Part shown: positions 8,218 through 16,912 of the stretch, in pieces | How the letters are laid out: every line of letters starts with the position of its first letter | How positions within the stretch are numbered: position 1 is the first letter of the stretch | NCBI GenBank assembly: GCA_019635965.1 | Contig: JAHBYK010000012.1 | Coordinates: 1 to 43,242, forward strand | Source: Parvibaculum sp. | Lineage (GTDB): Bacteria; Pseudomonadota; Alphaproteobacteria; Parvibaculales; Parvibaculaceae | Length of the DNA: 43,242 nucleotides | Direction: 5' to 3' | Notes under the pieces: model-generated | Database searches by the model: none | The model's input: only the letters and a program-made list of their open reading frames with translations | Told to the model about the DNA's origin: nothing | Program-made: the position numbers and the translations under genes

Positions 8218-8246
8218 CTATGGAATGTATTCCATCTAGGGAATGT
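8211..8246 (-). promoter_or_regulatory. Tandem palindromic operator and leader ORF of the toxin-antitoxin pair
   Basis: Two adjacent 18-base units, 8211-8228 (ATTCCATCTATGGAATGT) and 8229-8246 (ATTCCATCTAGGGAATGT), differ at one base. Each is an ATTCC-N6-GGAAT type palindrome (one arm of the second unit has a mismatch). The toxin start codon lies in the first unit. On the minus strand the second unit supplies another ATG, giving a leader frame Met-Glu-Tyr-Ile-Pro-stop whose TAG abuts the toxin ATG. A possible promoter, TGGACA-N17-TACATT, overlaps the operator on the minus strand; if used, the transcript would start at or very near the toxin ATG. Repressor binding by the HigA-like protein is inferred. 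Confidence 0.65.
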
Positions 8247-8258
8247 TGTCCAGAGGCA

Positions 8259-8909
8259 TCATCCCGCCACTTCTTCCGCCGGCTGGATGGGGAAGAACAC
8301 CCCGCCGGACCAGATGCCGAACCAGCGCCTGCCCTCATGTTCCTCCTCGACCCCGCGTTCGACGAGGTCGTAGAACACCGCGCGGTTGATGAGCGCCTCG
8401 AGGCGGGCGCGGACATGGACGTAAGGGGCGGGTTCGCCGGTCTCCCGGTCGATTTCGAATCGCATCGGATGGTCCGGGCCTGCCACCGTCTCGTCGCCGA
8501 CATTGGTGGTGAAGGTGAGCACCTGCTCGCGGCCCTCGCCCTCCGCCTTCATGGCGACGGCGACAAAAGGCGCGTCGTCCACCTTGATGCCGACCTTCTC
8601 GACCGGCGTGACGAGATAGAATTTCCCGTCCTCGTCATGGCGCAGCACGGTGGAAAAGAGGCGCACCAGCCGCTCGCGGCCGATCGGCGTTCCCATATAG
8701 AACCAGGTACCGTCGCGGGCGATGCGCATGTCGAGATCGCCGCAGAATTCGGGATTCCACAGGTGAACCGGCGGCAGGCCCTTTGCCTTGCGGCCCGCTT
8801 CCTCGGCGGCGGCAAGGCCCTTCAGCCCGCCCGGCGCGCTGCCGGAAGCGCTGTCCGGGGCGCCGGTCTTTCCGCCGTTTGCGGCTGTCTTTCCGGTCAC
8901 GGCAGCCAT
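8259..8909 (-). CDS. DUF1285 family protein
   Basis: This 216-residue protein matches the DUF1285 family, which has no established function. After a low-complexity Gly/Ala/Ser-rich start (residues 1-30) come [18 protein letters not shown], a [20 protein letters not shown] motif, YYLV-like strand [20 protein letters not shown] and [20 protein letters not shown], with a C-terminal [13 protein letters not shown]. There is no signal peptide or membrane segment. The start was set at ATG 8909 because GAGGAGAGG stands just upstream on the minus strand; the open frame to 9479 runs antisense to moxR. It is divergent from the MoxR operon and upstream of the Nudix and cca genes, from which it is separated by the toxin-antitoxin pair. 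Confidence 0.85.
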   Translation of the reverse strand: MAAVTGKTAANGGKTGAPDSASGSAPGGLKGLAAAEEAGRKAKGLPPVHLWNPEFCGDLDMRIARDGTWFYMGTPIGRERLVRLFSTVLRHDEDGKFYLVTPVEKVGIKVDDAPFVAVAMKAEGEGREQVLTFTTNVGDETVAGPDHPMRFEIDRETGEPAPYVHVRARLEALINRAVFYDLVERGVEEEHEGRRWFGIWSGGVFFPIQPAEEVAG

Positions 8910-9033
8910 ATTTCCTCTCCTCGCGCGAATTTGCTCTTCGATTTCGTGCCCAATGTCCCGGAATCCGGCCATATTATCGTCACGAAGGCCCGCGCCAATG
9001 GCGGCGCAGAACGAAACAGGGATGTGGCATGGC

Positions 9034-9051
9034 GGCGGGTGGAAACCCGCC
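9034..9051 (+). promoter_or_regulatory. Hairpin in the moxR leader
   Basis: GGCGGGT, four bases (GGAA), ACCCGCC form a perfect 7-base-pair stem 21 bases before the moxR ATG. There is no T-run after it, so it is not a standard terminator. It could shape the 5' leader or serve as a binding site. The remaining 163-base gap between the divergent DUF1285 and moxR genes shows no other gene. Confidence 0.35.
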
Positions 9052-9072
9052 CCGTCTCCAATATGTAGGTCA

Positions 9073-10083
9073 ATGCAGACACTCAGTGAAGCCGACAAGG
9101 GCAGCGAATCCGCCGCCGTCCGGGAAATCGAGGAAACAGGCGCGAAGATCGCCGCCGCCCGCGAGGCTATCGGCGAGGTGATTTTCGGGCAGGAACAGGT
9201 CATCGACCAGACGCTGGTGACGGTGCTCGCCGGCGGCCATGCGCTGCTGGTCGGCGTGCCGGGCCTCGCCAAGACGCTCCTCGTCCACACGATGGGCCAG
9301 GTGCTCGGCCTCGACGACAAGCGCGTGCAGTTCACGCCGGACCTGATGCCCGCCGATATTCTCGGTTCCGAGGTGCTGGAAGAGAGCGACAAGGGCACGC
9401 GCAGCTTCCGCTTCATCAAGGGCCCGGTCTTCTGCCAGCTCCTGATGGCGGACGAAATCAACCGCGCAAGCCCGCGCACCCAGTCGGCGCTCCTTCAGGC
9501 GATGCAGGAAAAACAGGTGACGGTGGCCGGTGTGCGCTACGAGCTGCCCCAGCCCTTCCATGTGCTCGCCACGCAGAACCCGCTTGAGCAGGAAGGCACA
9601 TATCCGCTGCCGGAAGCGCAGCTCGACCGCTTTCTCATGCAGATCGACGTGATGTATCCCGATCTCGAAAGCGAGCGGCGGATGCTGCTCTCGACGACGG
9701 GCGAAACGGTCGCCAGCGCGCGCAATGCGATGTCGGCGGCCGATCTCATGGCGGCGCAGCGCCTCGTGCGGCGCGTTCCGGTCGGCGAGAAGGTGGTGAA
9801 CGCCATTCTCGAGCTTGTCCGCGCGGCACGGCCCGAAGAGGGCGCGTCGGAAGAAGTCGAGCGCCATGTTGCCTGGGGCCCCGGCCCGCGCGCGAGCCAG
9901 GCGCTGATGCTTGCCGTGCGCGCCCGCGCCCTGATCGACGGACGCTTCTCGCCCTCGATCGAGGATGTGAAGGCGCTCGCCGCGCCCGTGCTTCGCCACC
10001 GCATGGCGCTCAACTTCTCCGCGCGCGCCGAAGGCGTCACGGTGAGCGGCGTCATCGACCGGCTCTGCCGCAATATCGGCTGA
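9073..10083 (+). CDS. MoxR-family AAA+ ATPase
   Basis: This 336-residue MoxR chaperone-like ATPase typically works with VWA-domain partners encoded next to it. Walker A is GVPGLAKT (residues 61-68), Walker B LLMADE (123-128), followed by [18 protein letters not shown] and the sensor region [20 protein letters not shown], then [13 protein letters not shown]. These are classic MoxR sequences. ATG 9073 was chosen because family similarity begins there and an AGG lies just upstream. The frame is open further upstream, but that extension is antisense to the DUF1285 start region. It is first in a four-gene operon with a DUF58 protein 13 bases downstream. Confidence 0.95.
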   Translation: MQTLSEADKGSESAAVREIEETGAKIAAAREAIGEVIFGQEQVIDQTLVTVLAGGHALLVGVPGLAKTLLVHTMGQVLGLDDKRVQFTPDLMPADILGSEVLEESDKGTRSFRFIKGPVFCQLLMADEINRASPRTQSALLQAMQEKQVTVAGVRYELPQPFHVLATQNPLEQEGTYPLPEAQLDRFLMQIDVMYPDLESERRMLLSTTGETVASARNAMSAADLMAAQRLVRRVPVGEKVVNAILELVRAARPEEGASEEVERHVAWGPGPRASQALMLAVRARALIDGRFSPSIEDVKALAAPVLRHRMALNFSARAEGVTVSGVIDRLCRNIG

Positions 10084-10096
10084 ACGAAAGTTGGAC

Positions 10097-11044
10097 ATGG
10101 CTGCCACACGGTCATACCTGGCACCTTCCGGTGCTGTCGGTCTGCGCGAACAGGCCGAGGCGCTGACCGAAGCCATGCCGCCGCTCGTGACGGAAGCCGA
10201 GCATGTTGCCTCCACCATCGCGCAGGGCGTTCATGGGCGCCGCCGCACCGGCATGGGCGAAACCTTCTGGCAATATCGCCGCTACCGTGAGGGCGATACG
10301 GCCTCCTCCGTCGACTGGCGCCACTCCGCGCGCTCGAGCCATCTCTTCGTGCGCGAGACGGAGCGCGAGGCCGCCGAAAGCATCTGGATCTGGCGCGACG
10401 GTTCGGCCTCGATGGATTACGCCTCCGACTTCGCCCCCTGCAGCAAGAAAGACCGCGCCACGGTTCTCGCGCTCGCGCTTTCCTCGCTGCTCGTGCAGGG
10501 CGGCGAAAGCGTCGCGGCCCTCGGCCACGGCTTTGCGCCGGCGCCCGGCCGGGCGGCGCTCCGGCGCATGGCCCATGCGCTGCTCGACGCGCCGCAGGAC
10601 GGCGATGACGAGGCGCGAAGCGCGAGCCTTCCCCCTGCCGAGCGCATCCCGCGCTTCGCGCAGGTCGTGCTCATCAGCGATTTCCTTTCCCCCGCCGATG
10701 AGATCGTCGCGCGCATGAAGGCCTATGCCGCCGACGGTATTCGCGGTCACATGATCCAGGTGCTCGATCCGGCGGAAGAGGACCTGCCCTTTTCCGGCCG
10801 CACCGAATTTGAAGGCATCGAGGAAGAACTCCGCCTCATGGTGGGTCGCGCGCAGAATCTGCGCGAGGCCTATCACCAGCGCCTCGAAATCCATCGCAAC
10901 CGCATCGTCGAAATGGCGCGGCGCGTGGATTTCACCTTCGCCACGCATCGCACCGACCGCGGCCCGCAGACGGCGCTGCTCGCGCTTTACAGTGCGCTCT
11001 CCGGCGCGCTTCAGGCGCGCAAGGCGCCGCGGGCAGGACTTTGA
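10097..11044 (+). CDS. DUF58 domain protein (degenerate VWA)
   Basis: This 315-residue protein belongs to the DUF58 group, the usual partner of MoxR ATPases. The core motif RRTGMGETFWQYRRYREGD-T-SSVDWRHSARS and the following FVRETEREAAESIWIW are typical. Next comes a VWA-like metal site WRDGSASMDY (Asp-x-Ser-x-Ser pattern). VVLISDFLSP and VLDPAEEDLPFSGRTEFEG follow further on. No transmembrane segment is evident, so it is likely cytoplasmic or peripheral. A TTG at 10091 would add two residues; ATG 10097 seems more natural. The next gene begins 20 bases downstream. Confidence 0.92.
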   Translation: MAATRSYLAPSGAVGLREQAEALTEAMPPLVTEAEHVASTIAQGVHGRRRTGMGETFWQYRRYREGDTASSVDWRHSARSSHLFVRETEREAAESIWIWRDGSASMDYASDFAPCSKKDRATVLALALSSLLVQGGESVAALGHGFAPAPGRAALRRMAHALLDAPQDGDDEARSASLPPAERIPRFAQVVLISDFLSPADEIVARMKAYAADGIRGHMIQVLDPAEEDLPFSGRTEFEGIEEELRLMVGRAQNLREAYHQRLEIHRNRIVEMARRVDFTFATHRTDRGPQTALLALYSALSGALQARKAPRAGL

Positions 11045-11064
11045 ATATGGCAGGCCGCTAGATC

Positions 11065-13869
11065 ATGCTCGCGCTCGGCCCCCTCTCCTTCGCCGCCCCG
11101 TGGATGCTGCTTGGCCTTGCCGCGCTGCCTGCCATCTGGTGGCTGCTCAGGATCAGCCCGCCGCTGCCGAAGCGTGTGCGCTTTCCGGCGATCCGCCTTC
11201 TGGTCGGCCTTGTGCGCGAGGAGGACACGCCGGCGCATACGCCGCTCTGGCTGCTGCTCCTGCGCATGGCGATTGCGGCGCTGATCGTGCTCGCGCTCGC
11301 CGGGCCGGTTCTCAATCCGGCGGCGCCCGGCACGGGATCGGGCCCGCTCGTCATCATCGTCGACAATGGCTGGGCGTCCGCATCGCGCTGGAGCGACCGG
11401 CGCTTTGCGATGGACGGTCTCATCGCCGATGCGCGCCGCACCGATCGCGCCGTGCTCGTCGCCAGCACCGCGCCGGAGATCAACCCGCCCGCACTCAATT
11501 TCGAATCGGCGGGCGATGCGGAGGCGCGGGCGCGCGCCATTGAGCCGCGGCCAATCGAGCCTGACCGCATTGCCCTTGTCGAGCGCCTCGAAGGCGCGGC
11601 CGTGCTCACGCGGGGCGCCGAAATCGTCTGGATCAGCGACGGGCTCGACTATGGCGCGGCGGCGCAATTCGCCCGCCGCATCGCCGCGCTGGCCGGCGAT
11701 GGCGGCGTGACGCTGATCGAGCCTTTGCCGGAAAAGCGCGCCCTGGCGCTGCTGCCGCCGGCGCGCGATGCAAGCGGCATCGTGCCGCGTGTGCTGCGCG
11801 CCGGGGCGGCCGGCCAGCGCGAGGGCAGCGTCCGCGCGCTCGATGGCGAGGGCAATGTTCTGGGCGAGACCCGTTTCGCGCTTGCCGAAGGTGAAGCGCA
11901 AGCGCCCGTCGCCTTCGACCTGCCGCTCGAACTTCGCAATCGCATTTCCCGCCTCGAAATCGCGGGCGAAGCATCGGCGGGCGCCATCGTGCTGGCCGAT
12001 GAAAGCTGGCGCCGTCGCAATGTCGGCATCGTCTCGGGCGCAACCGCCGAGGAAGCACAGCCGCTTCTCTCCGATGTCTATTATGTGCGCCGCGCGCTTG
12101 CTCCTTATGTCGAATTGCGCGAGACGGCGAACGAGCGAAACGCGGAAGCGGCCATCGAGGAACTTCTCTCCTCGCCGCTTTCCGTCCTCATCCTCGCCGA
12201 TATCGGCAACCTCACCGCGCCGCTGCGCGAGCGGATTTCGGCCTGGGTCGAAGGCGGCGGCATGTTGATCCGCTTTACCGGCCCCCGCCTCGCCGAACAT
12301 GGCGACGAGCTTGTGCCCGTGCCGCTGAGAACGGGCGGGCGCGCACTTGGCGGGGCGCTGTCATGGAGTACGCCGCAAAGCCTTGCGCCTTTCGAGGAGG
12401 ATAGCCCCTTCTTCGGCATCGACGTGCCGGACGATGTGTCCGTGTCGCGGCAGGTGCTGGCCGAGCCCGTGCCCGATCTTGCGCGCCACACCTGGGCGCG
12501 GCTTGCCGACGGAACGCCGCTCGTCACCGCCACGCAGCGCGGCAAGGGGGCGATCGTCCTCTTTCACGTCACCGCCAACCGCGACTGGTCGAGCCTGCCG
12601 ATCTCGGGCCTCTTCGTCGAAATGTTGCGCCGCGCCGTCGAGCTCTCGCAAGGCACGATATCTCAGGGCGGCAATACCGATGGGGACGGCGCGCGCGAGC
12701 GGCAGATGCTCAGTCCACTGATGACGCTCAACGGCTTCGGCCGCCTCGGCACGCCGCCTGCCACCGCCACGCCCATTCCCGCCGACCGTCTGTCGAGCGC
12801 GGAGCGCAGTCCGCGCCATCCGCCGGGCTTTTACGGGCTGGCAAGCGCGCCGCGTGCCCTGAATCTTGCGACACCGGATTATGAACTCAATCCGCTTGCC
12901 GATGTGCCGGGCATAGGCGAGCGCCGCCATTTCGAAGGCGTGCCGGAAATTCGCCTCGCTGCCTTGCTGCTGGTGCTGGCGCTGTTCCTCGTCGTGCTGG
13001 ACACGCTTGCCGCGCTTTGGGTCACCGGCCTTTTCGAGACGGAAAAAATCCGCCGTGTGCGGTTCGCATGGCGTGCGGCGCCCGTACTCCTCGCAGTGCT
13101 GCTGATTCTTCCCGCGACAGGCGTGCTCGCGCAGGACAGTGAGGAATTCGCCCTCAGGGCTACCCTCGATACGAGGCTTGCCTTCGTCATCACCGGCGAC
13201 AGCGAACTCGACGCGACAAGCGAGTCCGGTCTGCTTGCGCTCAGTCAGGCGCTTCGGGCCCGCACCGCCTTCGAGGCGGCGGAACCGATGGGCGTTGATG
13301 TCGAGCGCGATGAACTCGCCTTCTTCCCGCTGCTCTACTGGCCGATGTCGGAAATGCAGCCCGACCTTTCGCCGCATGCGCTCGGCAAGATCAACGCCTA
13401 TATGAAGAATGGCGGTACGATCCTGTTCGATACGCGCGATGGCGGGCGCGCCTCTGCGGGCGACGTGCCGCCCGGCACGGCGGCGCTGCGCCGCCTCCTC
13501 GGACAGCTCGATCTGCCGCCGCTCGAGCCCGTGCCTGCGGATCATGTGCTGACGAAGTCCTTTTATCTGATCCAGAGTTTTCCCGGCCGTTTCGACAATG
13601 GCGAGCTATGGGTGGAAGCGCGCGCGCATGATGATGAACTGCTCGTCAATGACGGCGTCACGACCATCGTCATCGGCTCGAATGACTATGCCGCCGCCTG
13701 GGCGCGGGAGCCGGGCGGCCGCGCCATCTATGCGGTGACGCCCGGCGGCGAGCGCCAGCGCGAAATGGCCTATCGCTTCGGCATCAATCTCGTGATCTAT
13801 GCACTCACCGGCAACTACAAGGCGGATCAGGTGCATGTGCCGGCGCTCCTCGAACGGCTTGGCCAGTAG
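11065..13869 (+). CDS. BatA-like / DUF4159 membrane protein
   Basis: This large 934-residue protein has an N-terminal BatA-type segment (residues 1-90). That segment contains FAAPWMLLGLAALPAIWWLL, a cytoplasmic loop PPLPKRVRFPAIRLL, and a second helix RMAIAALIVLALAGPVLNP. A VWA-like region follows with VIIVDNGWASA, whose metal site looks degenerate. A middle region of about 500 residues precedes another helix pair near residues 630-690 (AALLLVLALFLVVLDTLAAL and PVLLAVLLILPATGVLAQ). The C-terminal third is a DUF4159 domain, with FFPLLYWPMS and INAYMKNGGTILFDTRDGG. The domain is predicted to face the periplasm after the last helix. Together with MoxR and DUF58 it suggests a stress-linked envelope complex; the substrate is unknown. 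Confidence 0.88.
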   Translation: MLALGPLSFAAPWMLLGLAALPAIWWLLRISPPLPKRVRFPAIRLLVGLVREEDTPAHTPLWLLLLRMAIAALIVLALAGPVLNPAAPGTGSGPLVIIVDNGWASASRWSDRRFAMDGLIADARRTDRAVLVASTAPEINPPALNFESAGDAEARARAIEPRPIEPDRIALVERLEGAAVLTRGAEIVWISDGLDYGAAAQFARRIAALAGDGGVTLIEPLPEKRALALLPPARDASGIVPRVLRAGAAGQREGSVRALDGEGNVLGETRFALAEGEAQAPVAFDLPLELRNRISRLEIAGEASAGAIVLADESWRRRNVGIVSGATAEEAQPLLSDVYYVRRALAPYVELRETANERNAEAAIEELLSSPLSVLILADIGNLTAPLRERISAWVEGGGMLIRFTGPRLAEHGDELVPVPLRTGGRALGGALSWSTPQSLAPFEEDSPFFGIDVPDDVSVSRQVLAEPVPDLARHTWARLADGTPLVTATQRGKGAIVLFHVTANRDWSSLPISGLFVEMLRRAVELSQGTISQGGNTDGDGARERQMLSPLMTLNGFGRLGTPPATATPIPADRLSSAERSPRHPPGFYGLASAPRALNLATPDYELNPLADVPGIGERRHFEGVPEIRLAALLLVLALFLVVLDTLAALWVTGLFETEKIRRVRFAWRAAPVLLAVLLILPATGVLAQDSEEFALRATLDTRLAFVITGDSELDATSESGLLALSQALRARTAFEAAEPMGVDVERDELAFFPLLYWPMSEMQPDLSPHALGKINAYMKNGGTILFDTRDGGRASAGDVPPGTAALRRLLGQLDLPPLEPVPADHVLTKSFYLIQSFPGRFDNGELWVEARAHDDELLVNDGVTTIVIGSNDYAAAWAREPGGRAIYAVTPGGERQREMAYRFGINLVIYALTGNYKADQVHVPALLERLGQ

Positions 13870-13877
13870 GAGCGCGC

Positions 13878-15959
13878 ATGGCCTGGAATATCGTCTTCGA
13901 ACCGCTTGTTCCCGTCGCCCTCATCCTCACGCTGGCGCTGCCCGGCGCCGTTCTGCTCGTCTATTCCCTGTTCCGCCGCGCGCGCGGTGCGCCGTTGCGC
14001 AGCATCGCCCTCGCGGTGCTCGTGATCGCATTGCTCAATCCGACGATTCGCAGCGAGGAACGCGAAGCCGTGCCCGATGTTGCCGTGATCGTCGTCGACC
14101 GTTCGCAGAGTCAGGAAATCGGCACGCGGCCGGCCCAGACCGACGCGGCGCTTGAGCGCATCACCGCGCGGCTTGCACGCGAAGACGGAATAGAAACCCG
14201 GATCGTCGAGGCGCGCACCGATCCGAATGACGAGAGCGGCACCGCGCTTTTCCGCGCGCTGGAGGAGGCGCTCTCCGATGTCCCGCGCGAGCGCATCGCC
14301 GGTGCCATCCTCATCACCGACGGACAGGTGCATGACGTGCCGAAAAGCGCCACCGAACTCGGCTTCGATGCGCCGGTGCACGGCCTCATCACCGGACGGC
14401 CGGGCGAGCGCGACAGGCGGCTGCATGTTCTCGAAGCGCCGCGCTTCGGCATTGTCGGCGAGCCGGTGGAACTTTCCTTCCGCGTCGAGGAAACGGCGCC
14501 CGGCGGTGGGCCGGACGGGCAGACGGCGCGCGTCACCGTCTCGATCGACGGCGAGCGCAAGGCGGAAACGGTGGCGGCAATCGGCGCCACCGAAACCGTA
14601 ACCCTGTCGCTCGAGCGCGCCGGTCCGAACGTGATCGAAATCGAGGTCGAGAAGGGACCGGACGAGCTGACTTTGCTCAACAACCGCGCCGTTGTCGTTG
14701 CGAATGGCGTGCGCGACCGTTTGCGGGTGCTGCTGGTCTCGGGCGAGCCGCATCCCGGCGAGCGGACCTGGCGCAACCTTCTCAAGTCCGACCCGTCGGT
14801 CGATCTCGTGCATTTCACGATCCTGCGGCCTCAGGACAAGCACGACAATACGCCGATCAACGAGCTGTCGCTGATCGCCTTCCCGACACATGAGCTGTTC
14901 GACGAGAAGCTCGACCAGTTCGATCTCATCATCTTCGACCGCTACAAGCGCCGCGGCGAGTTGTCGATGGCCTACTTCCTCAACATCGTCGACTATGTGG
15001 AGGCGGGCGGCGCCTTCCTCGCGGCGGAGGGACCGGCCTTCGCAACGCCCTTCTCGATCGCCCGCACGCCGCTCGCCGCGATCCTGCCCGCGCTGCCCAG
15101 CGGCACGACGAGCGAAGGCGGCTACAGGCCGCAGGTCACGCCGAAAGGTTTGCGCCATCCCGTGACCGCCAGCCTGCCCGGCGCGGGCGATGGCGGCACG
15201 GCGCCCACATGGGGCCGCTGGTTCCGCACCATCGACACAAATACCGAAGCGGGCGAGACGCTGATGCAATCGCCGGACGGCAAGCCGCTCATGGTTCTCT
15301 CCCGCGCGGGCGAAGGCCGGGTGGCGCAAATCCTTTCCGATCACATCTGGCTCTGGTCGCGCGGCTATGAGGGCGGCGGGCCGCAGGCCGAGCTGCTGCG
15401 CCGCCTCGCGCACTGGCTGATGAAGGAGCCCGATCTGGAGGAGGAAAATCTCTCCGCCTCGACGCAGGCGGGCGTGCTCACCGTGCAGCGCCGCACGATG
15501 CAGGACGAAGTACCGCCTGCCCGCGTCACGCTGCCTTCGGGCGCCGAAAGCGAGATCGGGATGCAGGAAGTGGCGCCGGGCCGCTTCGAGGGTGTGATGG
15601 AGGCGAGCGAGCTTGGGCTCTATCGCATCCGGCAGGGCGAGCTGTCTGCGGTGGCGGCGGCGGGCCCCCTCAACCCGCGCGAGATTGCCGACATGCGCGC
15701 GACCGATGCCGTCATCGGTCCGGTCGCCGCCCAGACCGGCGGCGGCATCTGGTGGACGGGCGAGGATGCGGGCGGCGTGCCCTCGATCCGTTCCGTCCGC
15801 GCCGGTCAGGATGCGTCGGGCAGCGGCTGGATGGGCCTTCGCCGTAACGAGCAGTTCCATGTCCATGCCGTGCATCAGGCGCCGCTTCTTGCCGGTCCGC
15901 TGGCGCTGCTGCTTCTCCTCGGCACGCTGGCGCTCGCCTGGTGGCGCGAGGGGCGGTGA
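13878..15959 (+). CDS. Membrane protein with VWA and glutamine-amidotransferase-like domains
   Basis: This 693-residue protein is the last gene of the MoxR operon. It starts with two helices (about residues 9-32 and 40-56). A VWA-like domain follows: VAVIVVDRSQSQ fits Asp-x-Ser-x-Ser, and AGAILITDGQVHD contains the conserved TDG. Residues of about 270-410 resemble a class I glutamine-amidotransferase-like fold (RLRVLLVSGEPHPGERTWRN, FDLIIFDRYKRRG, YVEAGGAFLAAEGP) without an obvious catalytic cysteine. A single C-terminal helix (LLAGPLALLLLLGTLALAWW) ends it. It begins eight bases after the DUF4159 gene. No specific function can be assigned; an envelope role with MoxR is inferred from the operon. 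Confidence 0.85.
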   Translation: MAWNIVFEPLVPVALILTLALPGAVLLVYSLFRRARGAPLRSIALAVLVIALLNPTIRSEEREAVPDVAVIVVDRSQSQEIGTRPAQTDAALERITARLAREDGIETRIVEARTDPNDESGTALFRALEEALSDVPRERIAGAILITDGQVHDVPKSATELGFDAPVHGLITGRPGERDRRLHVLEAPRFGIVGEPVELSFRVEETAPGGGPDGQTARVTVSIDGERKAETVAAIGATETVTLSLERAGPNVIEIEVEKGPDELTLLNNRAVVVANGVRDRLRVLLVSGEPHPGERTWRNLLKSDPSVDLVHFTILRPQDKHDNTPINELSLIAFPTHELFDEKLDQFDLIIFDRYKRRGELSMAYFLNIVDYVEAGGAFLAAEGPAFATPFSIARTPLAAILPALPSGTTSEGGYRPQVTPKGLRHPVTASLPGAGDGGTAPTWGRWFRTIDTNTEAGETLMQSPDGKPLMVLSRAGEGRVAQILSDHIWLWSRGYEGGGPQAELLRRLAHWLMKEPDLEEENLSASTQAGVLTVQRRTMQDEVPPARVTLPSGAESEIGMQEVAPGRFEGVMEASELGLYRIRQGELSAVAAAGPLNPREIADMRATDAVIGPVAAQTGGGIWWTGEDAGGVPSIRSVRAGQDASGSGWMGLRRNEQFHVHAVHQAPLLAGPLALLLLLGTLALAWWREGR

Positions 15960-15969
15960 GCCCTTCCGC

Positions 15970-15996
15970 GCGGCTTGCCTTTTCGCCGAAAGCCGC
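15970..15996 (+). terminator. Possible weak terminator after the MoxR operon
   Basis: GCGGCTT (15970-15976) pairs with AAGCCGC (15990-15996) across a 13-base loop, eleven bases after the last operon stop. The T-run that follows is poor (TAGTTT), so termination is uncertain. It stands just before the zinc-uptake promoter region and would separate the two operons. Confidence 0.35.
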
Positions 15997-16008
15997 CTAG
16001 TTTCGCGA

Positions 16009-16023
16009 TGTTATAATATTACA
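16009..16023 (+). promoter_or_regulatory. Zur-like operator overlapping a -10 hexamer
   Basis: TGTTATAATATTACA matches 13 of 15 positions of an ideal TGTTATA-A-TATAACA palindrome, as recognised by Zur-type zinc repressors (E. coli-type core TGTTATA-W-TATAACA). A perfect TATAAT hexamer lies at 16012-16017 inside it, so repressor binding would block the polymerase. No good -35 hexamer is visible. A transcript starting near 16024 would give a short leader before the 43-codon ORF at 16047. It stands directly upstream of the zinc ABC-transporter operon. Identity of the regulator is inferred from the motif and the genes downstream. Confidence 0.72.
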
Positions 16024-16046
16024 AATTACCAGCCGGAGCGGATTTC

Positions 16047-16178
16047 GTGGGTCAACGCGATACCGAAGAGCGCCACGCGCCCAGCGCCTTTGCGGCCGGG
16101 ATCGGGCGCCGGCTTGCCGTGGCGGCGGCTGCGGCCGCCCTGCTCTGGCTCGCCGTTCTCTGGGCACTTGCCAAATGA
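16047..16178 (+). CDS. Small 43-residue predicted membrane protein coupled to znuC
   Basis: This ORF starts with GTG 16047, preceded by GGAG at 16035-16038 (eight-base spacing). Its stop TGA overlaps the znuC ATG in an ATGA (16175-16178). The product has a charged N-terminal part (MGQRDTEERHAPS) and one Ala/Leu-rich hydrophobic helix from about residue 21 to 42, ending in LWALAK. It would be a single-pass membrane peptide. The position between the Zur-like box and znuC, with a ribosome-binding site of its own while znuC has no obvious one, suggests that it is translated and drives znuC translation. I do not recognise a family. It could be a leader peptide only, or a small accessory subunit of the transporter. 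Confidence 0.6.
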   Translation: MGQRDTEERHAPSAFAAGIGRRLAVAAAAAALLWLAVLWALAK

Positions 16179-16912
16179 ACGCCTGCCGCCACGCCGTTCC
16201 GGCCATCGTCATTTCCGATCTCACCGTCGCCTATGACCGCGAGCCGGCGGTGCATCATCTGACGGGGCGTTTCGAGCCCGGCAGTCTCACCGCTGTGGTC
16301 GGGCCGAACGGCGCGGGCAAGTCGACGCTTCTCAAATCCATCGCCGGGCTCGTCTCCCCGAGCGAAGGCCGCATCGCCATCGAGGGCGGCGCGCGCGATC
16401 GCATCGCCTATCTGCCGCAGCTTGCGGAGATCGACCGCAGCTTTCCGATCAGCGTCATCGACGCCGTCTCGCTCGGGCTCTGGCGCGACATGGGGCTCTT
16501 CCGCGCGATCACCGGCGGCCATGTGGCAAAGGCGCGCGCGGCGCTTGCCGCTGTCGGTCTCGAGGGTTTCGATGCGCGGCAGGTCGGCACATTGTCCGCC
16601 GGGCAGTTGCAGCGCGTGCTCTTCGCGCGGCTCATGTTGCAGGATGCGGGGATCGTGCTGCTCGACGAGCCGCTGGCGGCGGTGGACGAGCGCACGGCGG
16701 GCGATCTTCTGGCGCTGGTCCGGACATGGCACGCCGAGGGCCGCACGGTGATCGCCGTGCTGCACGATCTTCAGCGCGTGCGCGAGGCCTTCCCGCAATC
16801 GCTGCTCCTCGCGCGCGAGCCTGTCGCCTGGGGCCCGACCGCTGACGTCCTTGCGCCTGAAAATCTCCGCCGCGCGCGCTACATCTCCGATGGCTGGAGC
16901 GATGCGGCATGA
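16175..16912 (+). CDS. znuC: Zinc ABC transporter ATP-binding protein
   Basis: This 245-residue ATPase powers zinc import through ZnuB. Walker A is GPNGAGKS (43-50), the Q-loop YLPQ about residue 79, the ABC signature LSAGQ (140-144), and Walker B IVLLDEP (160-166), followed by the H-loop AVLHDL. The order znuC-znuB-znuA on one strand, behind a Zur-like operator, supports zinc over manganese or iron as substrate. The start ATG overlaps the stop of a small upstream ORF, and the stop overlaps the znuB start by four bases, so the whole operon is translationally coupled. Confidence 0.92.
   Translation: MNACRHAVPAIVISDLTVAYDREPAVHHLTGRFEPGSLTAVVGPNGAGKSTLLKSIAGLVSPSEGRIAIEGGARDRIAYLPQLAEIDRSFPISVIDAVSLGLWRDMGLFRAITGGHVAKARAALAAVGLEGFDARQVGTLSAGQLQRVLFARLMLQDAGIVLLDEPLAAVDERTAGDLLALVRTWHAEGRTVIAVLHDLQRVREAFPQSLLLAREPVAWGPTADVLAPENLRRARYISDGWSDAA

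Noticed and set aside
8788..9072. N-terminal extension of MoxR
   Set aside because: The extra residues do not resemble MoxR proteins and overlap the DUF1285 start region on the other strand.
13827..15875. Long open frame of 682 codons opposite the 693-residue membrane protein
   Set aside because: An antisense shadow in GC-rich DNA; Arg/His/Ala-rich with no recognisable domain, while the plus strand encodes a clear operon member.
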